Shown here: in pieces, positions 1 to 6,294 of the stretch
How positions within the stretch are numbered: position 1 is the first letter of the stretch
How the letters are laid out: each line of letters begins with the position of its first letter
Origin: CALKCV01 sp964619285
Lineage (GTDB): Bacteria > Cyanobacteriota > Cyanobacteriia > Cyanobacteriales > Microcoleaceae
Reading direction: 5' to 3'
NCBI GenBank assembly: GCA_964619285.1
Contig: CAZUCT010000294.1
Coordinates: forward strand, 1-8,304
Length of the DNA stretch: 8,304 bases
The notes under the pieces: generated by a model
What the model was told of the DNA's origin: nothing
The model's input: the letters and a program-made list of their open reading frames with translations, nothing else
The model's database searches: none
Position numbers and translations under genes: made by a program

Positions 1-54
1 TTACGACTAAAGTCGTTACTACGAACTTTTACGACTAAAGTCGTTACTACGAAC
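1..54. repeat. Two tandem copies of a 26-bp palindrome-containing repeat (period 28)
   Basis: Two identical 26-base units lie at 1-26 and 29-54, separated by TT. Each contains the perfect palindrome ACGACTAAAGTCGT (6-bp arms, 2-base centre), followed by a conserved TACTACGAAC tail. The second copy ends one base before the stop codon of the minus-strand flavoprotein gene, so the units would lie in its 3' untranslated region. They may fold into short hairpins, but there is no U-tract after the stem, so I do not call a terminator. From memory, similar units recur in intergenic regions of filamentous cyanobacteria. More copies may lie beyond the left edge. Confidence 0.8.
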
Positions 55-55
55 A

Positions 56-1552
56 TTAAGGCAACCAAATATTAGGAAAAAACGACTTACCGAACTCTCG
101 AATTAAACGATTAACCGTCCTCAAAACCTTAATATGTTCTTCGTCTGGTTCCACCGGCATAATCTCCGCCTTCTCCCCACTTCCCAACAAATCTATAACT
201 AAATTTGCCGCCTCCAAACCAGTAACATAAGCCTTTTCCTGAGACCAGGAACCGTGACGGTTAACAATCCAATCCCCACTCATAAAGACATTCTTAAAAC
301 TGGTAGTTGCTGGCAACATATATTGATAGCTGCCCGGGTAAAAATGAGTAACTGCTTGAGACAACCTGACAACAGTTTTATCGACTATTTCAGCTTCCCC
401 AAAAGCGGGAATGCAAGTAGTTAAATATTGCTTGACTATTTCGACAATTTCAGCGTCGTCTAAAGGTAAAAATTGATTGGCATGATAAAAATCAACCTCC
501 ACAACTGTATTCGGTTCGTCTTTAAATTCATCGTGGATGGCGTTTAAATCAAAAAACGTCCAACCGGTAGTTGCATCAAAACCAAAACAAGCATTAGAAG
601 CGCGAGGAATAGCAATCTTTCGGTCAAACCATAAGCGAGTTGCTAAAACATCTATTCCTCCTAAATTATTCAGATTTCTAAATTCCTGGCGACTTTGTAA
701 AACAGAACTTCCAGACATAATTTTTTTCATTCCCGAGATACCCACGGCAAAAATTACCGCATCGGCATCAAAGATTTTATCTCGACAAACTACCGCTTTC
801 CCTTGGTTATTATCGCCAACAATTAAATTTGTTACTCGTTGGTTAGTTTCGACTTTTCCTCCTAATTGTTCGATAGCTTCTACCCAAGGTTGAAAAATCT
901 TTTCCCCCACAGTTCCGCGACACCAAACCACATCGAAATTAGGCTGATGGGCGAGGATGAAATAATACAACATTCCCAAAGCTGCAGCTGCCGAACATTG
1001 CTCGCCGGGGGCAAATAATCCTACTAATAACATGGGATTAAAAGCATCGCTATAGAGACGGGCAGAAACTCCATATTGTTTGAATAATTCTCTAGCAGTT
1101 ACGGCATCGTAACGCCGCCACGCTTCGTCCGAATTATCGAAATCTACGAGGGAGTAAAGGAGGGGAAGGGCAGAGAGGCGATCGCTCAATGGCAGTCTTT
1201 TAAATTGAGGATAAATAAAAGTTCCCAAGGGCGTTGGCAGTGGCGGTTGTTCTTGAAAAATTGGCGATTCTACCTCCAAACCTGCGGGGGAATATTGGGC
1301 AGATTGAGTCCAAGGAGTAAAAGGGTTTAAATTTAATTCTTTGACGAGGGAAAAAATGTTTTTATAGGGATACCAAAAACCGTGGATTCCTACTTCGACG
1401 GAACGCCCGGTTGGAGTTTTCCAACCCGCGACTAAACCTCCTGGATGGGGTCCCGCTTCTAAAAGAGTAACGTCATAACCATTTTTTGCTAAGTGGTAAG
1501 TTGCTCCCAAACCGGCCCAACCGGCACCGATTACGATTACTTTTTTGCTCAT
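56..1552 (-). CDS. FAD-dependent oxidoreductase, CrtP/CrtQ (carotenoid desaturase)-like amine oxidase family
   Basis: This 498-residue flavoprotein probably acts as a desaturase or oxidoreductase on a hydrophobic, carotenoid-like substrate. An N-terminal dinucleotide-binding fold is clear: VIVIGAGWAGLGA at residues 5-17 gives GxGxxG, and E32 in LLEAGPHPGG is placed to bind the FAD ribose. The C-terminal FAD-closing motif is also present (FMSGDW, then EKAYVTGLEAA, about residues 425-450). The length and the EAGPHPGG segment match the phytoene/zeta-carotene desaturase and amine-oxidase superfamily. It need not be the canonical CrtP or CrtQ, and the substrate cannot be read from sequence, so no symbol is given. 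The ATG start at 1550-1552 immediately precedes the dinucleotide-binding motif, but there is no Shine-Dalgarno: a heptamer repeat array occupies that place. The stop abuts the palindromic repeats at the left edge. The gene carries one HIP1 site and looks native. Whether it is co-transcribed with the methyltransferase upstream is doubtful, since 465 bp of repeats separate them. Confidence 0.85.
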   Translation of the reverse strand: MSKKVIVIGAGWAGLGATYHLAKNGYDVTLLEAGPHPGGLVAGWKTPTGRSVEVGIHGFWYPYKNIFSLVKELNLNPFTPWTQSAQYSPAGLEVESPIFQEQPPLPTPLGTFIYPQFKRLPLSDRLSALPLLYSLVDFDNSDEAWRRYDAVTARELFKQYGVSARLYSDAFNPMLLVGLFAPGEQCSAAAALGMLYYFILAHQPNFDVVWCRGTVGEKIFQPWVEAIEQLGGKVETNQRVTNLIVGDNNQGKAVVCRDKIFDADAVIFAVGISGMKKIMSGSSVLQSRQEFRNLNNLGGIDVLATRLWFDRKIAIPRASNACFGFDATTGWTFFDLNAIHDEFKDEPNTVVEVDFYHANQFLPLDDAEIVEIVKQYLTTCIPAFGEAEIVDKTVVRLSQAVTHFYPGSYQYMLPATTSFKNVFMSGDWIVNRHGSWSQEKAYVTGLEAANLVIDLLGSGEKAEIMPVEPDEEHIKVLRTVNRLIREFGKSFFPNIWLP

Positions 1553-1556
1553 TTTT

Positions 1557-1588
1557 GTTAGTTGTTAGTTGTTAGTTGTTAGTTGTTA
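1557..1588. repeat. Heptamer tandem array (GTTAGTT, 4.6 copies)
   Basis: GTTAGTT repeats four times (1557-1584) and is followed by a partial GTTA. The array ends only four bases upstream of the flavoprotein ATG, so it forms the 5' leader and replaces a Shine-Dalgarno. Heptameric short tandem repeats (STRR) are well known in filamentous cyanobacteria. A related heptamer run (TTGTTAA, 1868-1884) lies just beyond the MITE-like element, which suggests the element inserted into one longer array. Confidence 0.85.
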
Positions 1589-1614
1589 TAGCAATCCTAA
1601 ATGATTTGTGGCAA
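1585..1614 (-). promoter_or_regulatory. Candidate sigma70-type promoter at the MITE end, facing the flavoprotein gene
   Basis: Read on the minus strand, TTGCCA (1609-1614) and TATAAC (1585-1590) are separated by 18 bases. Each box differs from the TTGACA/TATAAT consensus at one position. Transcription would start near 1578, inside the heptamer array, giving a leader of roughly 25 bases. The -35 box lies in the element, while the -10 box straddles its terminal repeat and the flanking heptamers, so the insertion may have created this promoter. Such motifs arise by chance in AT-rich DNA, and I have no expression evidence. Confidence 0.4.
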
Positions 1615-1866
1615 ATTTTTCCATAAAAATAGATTTTTAGGGGCAAAGCCTTGCTGGCGTTCAATTTTTAGAAAAAGCAGAAGTGTTGATGTCCGAATGC
1701 TTTGCCCCACCCCACGTTTCATTTTCTGTCTTTTTATTTATTGTTGGATTTTTTACAAATAAGTACCCGTGCAAAATTAATTACATACCGAACAGGCAAG
1801 ATGCTTTACGGGGGCAAATTTTTCTGCAAATATTTTTGCATACCTACTTAGTTTAGGATTGCTATA
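1587..1866. mobile_element. MITE-like element with 16-bp terminal inverted repeats flanked by TA
   Basis: TTATAGCAATCCTAAA (1586-1601) is matched perfectly in inverse orientation at 1852-1867, bounding about 280 bp with no coding capacity. The ends carry TA/TATA, consistent with the TA target duplication made by Tc1/mariner-IS630-type transposases; the exact boundary is ambiguous by two bases because of the TATA. The 12-bp sequence GGCAAATTTTTC also occurs twice inside in direct orientation (1610-1621 and 1813-1824). Both flanks are TTGTTAR-like heptamers, which suggests insertion into a heptamer array. With no transposase present, it would be non-autonomous and moved in trans. The family assignment is inference from the TA flanks. 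Confidence 0.65.
1640..1708 (+). repeat. 69-bp repeat element, copy A (arms GGGGCAAAGC/GCTTTGCCCC)
   Basis: The element is bounded by GGGGCAAAGC and its inverse GCTTTGCCCC. The conserved left arm (GGGGCAAAGCCTTGCTGGCG) and right arm (TCCGAATGCTTTGCCCC) enclose a 32-base interior. A second copy of exactly the same length lies at 1909-1977 in the opposite orientation. Copy A sits inside the MITE-like element. Similarity with copy B continues past the right arm into CCACGTTT (about 1712-1719). Confidence 0.75.
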
Positions 1867-1908
1867 ATTGTTAATTGTTAATTGTAATCTCAAGTTAAAC
1901 GTGGAGCC

Positions 1909-1977
1909 GGGGCAAAGCATTCGGAAAGTAATATTAATGGTTTGTTAAAACATTTGTCGCCAGCAAGGCTTTGCCCC
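1909..1977 (-). repeat. 69-bp repeat element, copy B, inverted relative to copy A
   Basis: In reverse complement, the two arms (20 and 17 bases) are identical to copy A and the total length is also 69. The 32-base interior differs at about half of its positions. The copy lies outside the MITE-like element, 40 bases beyond the stop of the methyltransferase reading frame. In that transcript its 10-bp terminal inverted repeat could pair across a 49-base loop. No U-tract follows, so it is a poor candidate for a terminator. Confidence 0.75.
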
Positions 1978-2017
1978 TACAAATTTATGTTTCCTAAATT
2001 TATTTAACTACCATTCA

Positions 2018-3115
2018 TTAAAGTTTCTCCAAAACTACTATGGTATCGTGTTTAATATTTCCCGCCCAATTTACATTTCTGGGAAGGTTTAACTTCCGAT
2101 TTTTTAATAATAGGTGAAAATTAAATATTTCTCTAAAACCAACATCGCTAGCTATTTCGCTCAAAATAGAAGCTACTGGAATTTCCACTCCACAAATTTT
2201 ACTAACATCCCCTATGGCAAAACAATAATATCCTCCTTTCCGCAAACGCTCGTAGCAACTTTGAAAGTGGGACTTCATATCCACAAAATATTGATAAACT
2301 ACTCTAGCCCTCAATTGATTTTGACCTTGAGAAGCCCGATATTTTTTAGCAAAGTAAATATCTTCTATTAATCTGTCGAGATTTTGATAACCAGTTTTTC
2401 CCAATTCTTTCCATTCTTGTTTGGCAATTCTTTCCGTGCCAATTTCATTTGAATATAAATTTAATCTGTCGCGATCGCTCTTCACCATTCCCAACCAATG
2501 CAGTTCAAATTTAGCAGCCCAAACGTAATCTATGGCATTAATATAAGGAGGAGAAGTTACGATTGCGTCGCATTGCCAATTCCCAGTAATTGTTCTTGCA
2601 TCTGCTGGAAATAATTCTTTAATTATTCCTAGATAATTATTTAAAAAAGGATTCCATTCCTGAATCGCGTCAACAGCTTTATCGAGATAAAATTCAAAAT
2701 AGTTGAAGGTGTCTTCGCGAGAGCGTTGGGGTATTTTTTCAAACTTGCTTCTCCTAGCAGCTAAAATCATTCCATCGTTCATGTTGGAAGTTTTTCTTAC
2801 CGTAGAAGCATAAGCCAACCAAAGTAATTTTTGAGTATTTGGCGGAGATTTGACAATTTGCTGTTTGAGAATTTCTAGCCCTTCTCTTACCGGTTTTTGA
2901 AACCAAAAATCTCTCTTAGTAAAATTGATAGTTTCTGGCGCATCTTTCTGCCTTAAAGTATTATTCAAAATTATTTCTTTTTCTGCTAAAATTTGCTGTG
3001 GCGATAATAAAGTAGTTTTAACTTGACAAATTAAACGACTTAGGACTTGCGGAGTAATAAGGTACCGACTTGTTGGGTTGCGTTTCACTCCACCCAACCT
3101 ACGATTTTCCTTCAT
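2018..3115 (-). CDS. Methyltransferase 3' fragment (TSPPY catalytic half)
   Basis: This 365-residue frame carries motif IV, TSPPY, at residues 187-191, followed by INAIDYVWAAKFELHWLG and, near residues 294-303, GGYYCFAIGD (probably the motif VI-VII strand). Homology should begin near LSRLICQVKTT (about residue 25). The first 17 or so residues are a chance translation of the broken gene's DNA and the hairpin repeat. The ATG at 3113-3115 overlaps the stop of the upstream fragment by 17 bases. AAAGGAG lies about 22 bases upstream, too far to be a normal Shine-Dalgarno, though translational coupling is possible. The frame shows no other disruption over 1.1 kb, which suggests a recent break or retained function. 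It lacks motif I. Confidence 0.7.
   Translation of the reverse strand: MKENRRLGGVKRNPTSRYLITPQVLSRLICQVKTTLLSPQQILAEKEIILNNTLRQKDAPETINFTKRDFWFQKPVREGLEILKQQIVKSPPNTQKLLWLAYASTVRKTSNMNDGMILAARRSKFEKIPQRSREDTFNYFEFYLDKAVDAIQEWNPFLNNYLGIIKELFPADARTITGNWQCDAIVTSPPYINAIDYVWAAKFELHWLGMVKSDRDRLNLYSNEIGTERIAKQEWKELGKTGYQNLDRLIEDIYFAKKYRASQGQNQLRARVVYQYFVDMKSHFQSCYERLRKGGYYCFAIGDVSKICGVEIPVASILSEIASDVGFREIFNFHLLLKNRKLNLPRNVNWAGNIKHDTIVVLEKL
3071..3102 (-). repeat. Small GTTGGGT/ACCCAAC hairpin repeat inserted in the methyltransferase gene
   Basis: The 7-bp arms GTTGGGT (3072-3078) and ACCCAAC (3092-3098) flank a 13-base loop. On the minus strand the unit begins GTAGGTTGGGTGGAG and ends CAACCCAACA. 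I recognise this as a dispersed palindromic repeat very common in cyanobacterial intergenic DNA. Here it lies inside a gene, supplies its stop codon and shifts the frame by one base (31 = 1 modulo 3). Its precise boundaries and any target duplication cannot be fixed without an uninterrupted homologue. Confidence 0.8.
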
Positions 3116-3395
3116 CTGGTAGTTTATTTTTGCGCGACTCCTTTAATTGATTTTTTATTGCTTCAATTATTGAAGTTCCAGAGCCGGCAAACGGTTCTAA
3201 AATTGTCAACTCTTTCCTGGCATATTTGTAGAGAAACCAACGAGGTATTTCTGGAATTGACTTACCAGGTTGAAATCCCAAAGAATAAATTTTTAGCGGT
3301 GTTTTTCTTTGAATAGAAATAAAAGTGCCTTTTTGAATATCTACAGGAATTTCTCCTTCGACATGAAGGTATTTAGTTTGAACGGTATTTGTCAT
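3099..3395 (-). CDS. Methyltransferase 5' fragment (motif I half)
   Basis: This 98-residue frame starts at MTNTVQTKYLHVEGEIP and contains the SAM-binding motif I, EPFAGSGTSIIEAI, at about residues 67-80. It stops at the TAG at 3099-3101, which is supplied by the inserted repeat element. The preceding PGKSIPEIPRWFLYKYA segment fits the motif X region usual just before motif I in this fold. The frame stays open to 3521, but that stretch translates heptamer repeats and an AT-rich spacer, so I reject it as coding. There is no clear Shine-Dalgarno. An alternative in-frame ATG at 3423-3425 would add ten residues derived from repeat DNA. Alone, the fragment lacks the catalytic motif and cannot methylate DNA. 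Confidence 0.6.
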   Translation of the reverse strand: MTNTVQTKYLHVEGEIPVDIQKGTFISIQRKTPLKIYSLGFQPGKSIPEIPRWFLYKYARKELTILEPFAGSGTSIIEAIKNQLKESRKNKLPDEGKS

Positions 3396-3398
3396 AAT

Positions 3399-3434
3399 TG
3401 AGTATGAGTACTCGTCACTCGTCATGAGTATGAG
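3399..3434. repeat. Short repeats in the divergent methyltransferase/helicase promoter region
   Basis: TGAGTATGAG occurs at 3399-3408 and 3425-3434, flanking two tandem copies of the heptamer ACTCGTC (3410-3423). The array lies directly upstream of the methyltransferase start, within the 155-bp gap to the helicase. A short hairpin, TTGCC-AAG-GGCAA (3494-3506), lies closer to the helicase. TATAAAAT at 3465-3472 could serve as the helicase -10 box, but I see no convincing -35. Confidence 0.65.
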
Positions 3435-3550
3435 GGGCAAAAATGAGACGATCCAAAAAAAAGCTATAAAATCTAATTGAAGTAGTATGCCGTTTGCCAA
3501 GGGCAAGCGGGTAATTACCACATAAACAAAGAAAAGTCAAGATAATATTT

Positions 3551-6268
3551 GTGATTTACTCAGAACAGAACGGCCCGGGGCTGACTCTGAAAAACCTATT
3601 TCCCTTCGAGCTAGATAAATTCCAGCAAGAGGCGATCGCTGCCCTGGATGCCGGAAAATCCGTAGTAGTATGCGCCCCGACGGGAGCTGGCAAAACCCTA
3701 ATCGGAGAATACGCCATTTACCGAGCCCTAAGTCAAGGCCGAAGAGTATTTTATACCACGCCCCTCAAGGCACTGTCCAACCAAAAATTGCGGGACTTCA
3801 AACAGCAATTCGGGGACGAGATGGTAGGATTAGTCACCGGAGACGTGTCCTACCATCGGGAGGCCCCCATCCTGGTAATGACCACGGAAATTTTCCGCAA
3901 TATGCTCTACGGCACCCCCATCGGCGAGATTGGCACCTCCCTGGAGGGAGTCGAAGCAGTAGTATTGGACGAGTGCCATTACATGAACGATCGCCAGCGA
4001 GGCACCGTCTGGGAAGAGTCTATAGTTTACTGCCCGTCAGGAATTCAACTCCTCGCCCTCTCCGCCACCGTCGCCAATAGCGATCGCCTCACGGACTGGA
4101 TAGCTAAAGTACACGGTCCCACCGAACTTATCTATTCGGACTTTCGACCGGTTCCCCTCCAATATAACTTCTGCAACGCTAAAGGTTTATTTCCCCTACT
4201 GGATAAAAGCCAGAAGAAAATCAACCCCCGCCTCAGACCGAAAAACAGGAACCAGCATCGCCAAAGGGGCAGACAAGAAGAACCATCTCTCACCTTTGTT
4301 CTCGCTCAACTGCAAGAACGGGATATGTTACCCGCTATCTATTTTATCTTTAGCCGTCGCGGTTGCGCTCGCGCCGTCGAAACAGTAGCGCGGAGCAGTA
4401 TAACTCTGGTAAACGATCGCGAAAAGTCTCTACTGGAAAATAAGATAGGAGAATATCTCAATCGCCACCCCGAACTATCCAGCAACCAACAATTAGAGCC
4501 CCTAACTCGTGGCATCGCCGCCCACCATGCCGGAATGTTACCCGCTTGGAAAGGTTTAGTAGAGGAACTCTTCCAGCAAGGTTTAATCAAAGTAGTATTT
4601 GCCACCGAAACCCTGGCCGCTGGTATCAATATGCCGGCCCGAACTACCGTCATCTCCAGTTTATCCAAACGCACCGACGACGGACACCGACTCCTAAAAG
4701 CCTCCGAATTTTTGCAAATGTCCGGGAGGGCAGGACGTCGGGGAATGGACTTGCAGGGTTATGTAGTAACGGTACAAACTAAATTTGAAGGCGCAAAAGA
4801 AGCCGCTTATTTAGCGACCTCGGGGGCGGATCCTTTGGTGAGTCAGTTTACCCCCAGTTACGGTATGGTGTTGAACTTGCTACAAACCCATACCATGCAA
4901 GAAGCTAGGGAATTGGTGGAGAGGAGTTTCGGTCAGTATCTCTCGAATCTATCTTTAATACCGAAATTAGAAGAGAGCGATCGCCTCAAAGAAGAACATA
5001 TAGCCGTTCAAGCCAAATTAGGCATTTACGACGAAGACGATATTAACAAATTACAAGAGCTCTTAAGCAGTTATGAAAAACTCAAAGAATGGTTGAAAGA
5101 AGAGAAACGACTCTTAAAGATTCTCGAAAAACAAGCCGAGGAAACCAGACTCCAACAAATATCCCCACTGGTGTCTGAGGCGCCGATAGGTACCATTCTC
5201 AGCCTCAAAGGCAAACACGTTCCCACCGCCAAACGGGCCAACGCCGACCCCGTACCCGCCATCTTAGTAGCCCAGGTACCCAGTTCCGGCAAACTCCCTT
5301 ACGAATTGTGTCTGGGAAAAGATAATCGCTGGTACGTCGTCGCCCCCGTAGATGTAGTCGGCCTGCACTCGAACCTACCGCGCTCCACTGCAGCAGATAA
5401 AATACCCCTGCCAGAAATGGAGCTGAGGTTGGGGCAGTGTCGTAAGTCCGACGAAACTACTCAAGGTATCGCCGAGTTAATACCAGAAATTCCACCGCCG
5501 CCACCCAACCCAGAAGTAGTACGGCAAAAACAGAAAATTCAGGAAGTAGAAGGGCAACTGTCGGCCCATCCCCTCAACGAATGGGGCAGCCCTCGTACTA
5601 TGCTCAAGGGTTGGCGGCGACTGCTGAAATTGGAAGATGAAATTGGAGAATATCAAGCAGAGTTAGACCAATATTTGGCGCGTTACTGGCAGGAGTTTCT
5701 CAATTTGATTTCCATTCTGCAAATCTTTAGCTGCGTCGAAGAAGTTGGAACTTCGGAGGTAAAACCGACGGTATTGGGTCAAGCTTGCGCTGCCATTCGA
5801 GGGGATAACGAGTTATGGTTGGGTTTGGCTTTGATGTCTGGCGCTTTGGACGATTTGGCTCCGCATCATTTCGCCGCCGCTTGTGCTGCTTTAGTTACGG
5901 AAGTGTCCAGGCCCGATAGTTGGACTAATTATGACTTGTCTGAAGAAGTGGAGGAGGCTTTGAGGAGCTTGCAAAATCTCAGACGCCGACTTTTTCAAGT
6001 CCAACGCCGATATAAGGTAGCCTTGCCAGTTTGGCTGGAATGGGATTTAATTAGTTTGGTCGAACAGTGGGCCCTGGGAGCGGATTGGCTGGAATTGGTG
6101 GATAATATCAGTTTGGATGAGGGGGATGCGGTCCGGATTTTACGCCGGACTCTGGATTTATTATCCCAGATACCGTACATCCCTTACGCATCGGACTTAA
6201 TTCGTCAGAATGCTGCCAGGGCCAGACAGTTAATCGATCGCTTCCCAGTTAACGAAGAGGTTGAGTAG
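3551..6268 (+). CDS. Ski2-like DEAD/DEAH-box RNA helicase with C-terminal DSHCT domain
   Basis: This 905-residue ATP-dependent superfamily 2 helicase most likely unwinds RNA or RNA-protein structures during RNA processing or decay in the cytoplasm. The motifs appear in order: Q-like FQQEAI (24-29), Walker A APTGAGKT (42-49), DECH box (140-143), SAT (171-173), PAIYFIFSRRGC (261-272), ATETLAAGINMP (351-362) and QMSGRAGRRG (389-398). A helical arch-like insert follows, then a C-terminal helical region (about 720-900) matching the Ski2/Mtr4 DSHCT domain. DECH rather than DEAD or DEAH fits Ski2-like proteins of cyanobacteria, which are about this length. A basic stretch (RPKNRNQHRQRGRQ, about 228-241) interrupts the two RecA lobes and may bind RNA. 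The GTG start is chosen because an in-frame stop lies at 3512-3514 and no ATG intervenes; the Shine-Dalgarno is weak. The gene is divergent from the methyltransferase, has three HIP1 sites and appears intact. Confidence 0.93.
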   Translation: MIYSEQNGPGLTLKNLFPFELDKFQQEAIAALDAGKSVVVCAPTGAGKTLIGEYAIYRALSQGRRVFYTTPLKALSNQKLRDFKQQFGDEMVGLVTGDVSYHREAPILVMTTEIFRNMLYGTPIGEIGTSLEGVEAVVLDECHYMNDRQRGTVWEESIVYCPSGIQLLALSATVANSDRLTDWIAKVHGPTELIYSDFRPVPLQYNFCNAKGLFPLLDKSQKKINPRLRPKNRNQHRQRGRQEEPSLTFVLAQLQERDMLPAIYFIFSRRGCARAVETVARSSITLVNDREKSLLENKIGEYLNRHPELSSNQQLEPLTRGIAAHHAGMLPAWKGLVEELFQQGLIKVVFATETLAAGINMPARTTVISSLSKRTDDGHRLLKASEFLQMSGRAGRRGMDLQGYVVTVQTKFEGAKEAAYLATSGADPLVSQFTPSYGMVLNLLQTHTMQEARELVERSFGQYLSNLSLIPKLEESDRLKEEHIAVQAKLGIYDEDDINKLQELLSSYEKLKEWLKEEKRLLKILEKQAEETRLQQISPLVSEAPIGTILSLKGKHVPTAKRANADPVPAILVAQVPSSGKLPYELCLGKDNRWYVVAPVDVVGLHSNLPRSTAADKIPLPEMELRLGQCRKSDETTQGIAELIPEIPPPPPNPEVVRQKQKIQEVEGQLSAHPLNEWGSPRTMLKGWRRLLKLEDEIGEYQAELDQYLARYWQEFLNLISILQIFSCVEEVGTSEVKPTVLGQACAAIRGDNELWLGLALMSGALDDLAPHHFAAACAALVTEVSRPDSWTNYDLSEEVEEALRSLQNLRRRLFQVQRRYKVALPVWLEWDLISLVEQWALGADWLELVDNISLDEGDAVRILRRTLDLLSQIPYIPYASDLIRQNAARARQLIDRFPVNEEVE

Positions 6269-6294
6269 ATAATGCTGGCGGATGCGATCGCGAT

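Larger units (their letters stand above)
1553..2017. other. 465-bp gene-free repeat island
   Basis: I see no plausible gene here on either strand. The stretch holds the GTTAGTT array, the MITE-like element, both 69-bp elements and a second heptamer run, TTGTTAA (1868-1884). A perfect TATAAT occurs at 1863-1868 at the right MITE end, but no well-spaced -35 box precedes it. The region between 1978 and 2017 is AT-rich with nothing recognisable. Confidence 0.7.
2018..3395 (-). pseudogene. DNA methyltransferase (N4-cytosine/N6-adenine type), split by a repeat insertion
   Basis: Two overlapping minus-strand frames together make one SAM-dependent DNA methyltransferase. The upstream frame carries motif I (ILEPFAGSG, SAM binding). 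The downstream frame carries motif IV (DAIVTSPPY, catalytic) and a GGYYCFAIGD strand. The S-P-P-Y form is typical of N4-cytosine and some N6-adenine enzymes; the I-then-IV order with about 200 residues between resembles the alpha arrangement. The junction is exactly a small hairpin repeat at 3071-3102. Deleting 31 bases (3071-3101) joins the frames into one continuous 448-codon gene, which is strong evidence that a single gene was interrupted. No restriction endonuclease is visible nearby, so it was probably an orphan methylase or one whose partner is lost. The target sequence cannot be predicted. The alternative is that both halves are still made and reassemble. The start at MTNTVQTKY is chosen because upstream codons run into short repeats. 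Confidence 0.8.

Noticed and set aside
1..54. Possible start of a CRISPR array
   Set aside because: The two units are separated by only two bases, so there are no spacers, and no cas gene is present.
1909..1977. Copy B of the 69-bp element as an intrinsic terminator for the methyltransferase
   Set aside because: The stem would span a 49-base loop and is not followed by a U-tract.
3071..3102. The two methyltransferase frames as two unrelated genes
   Set aside because: Motif I and motif IV complement each other, and removing 31 bases at the hairpin repeat restores one continuous frame.
3396..3521. N-terminal extension of the methyltransferase frame with a hydrophobic, signal-like stretch
   Set aside because: The DNA there is repeats and the helicase promoter region. 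A SAM-dependent DNA methylase should not carry a membrane segment, and MTNTVQTKY gives a sensible start.
4339..4674. Minus-strand open frame inside the helicase
   Set aside because: It is antisense to conserved helicase motifs V and VI, and its composition is that expected from the complement of a real gene.
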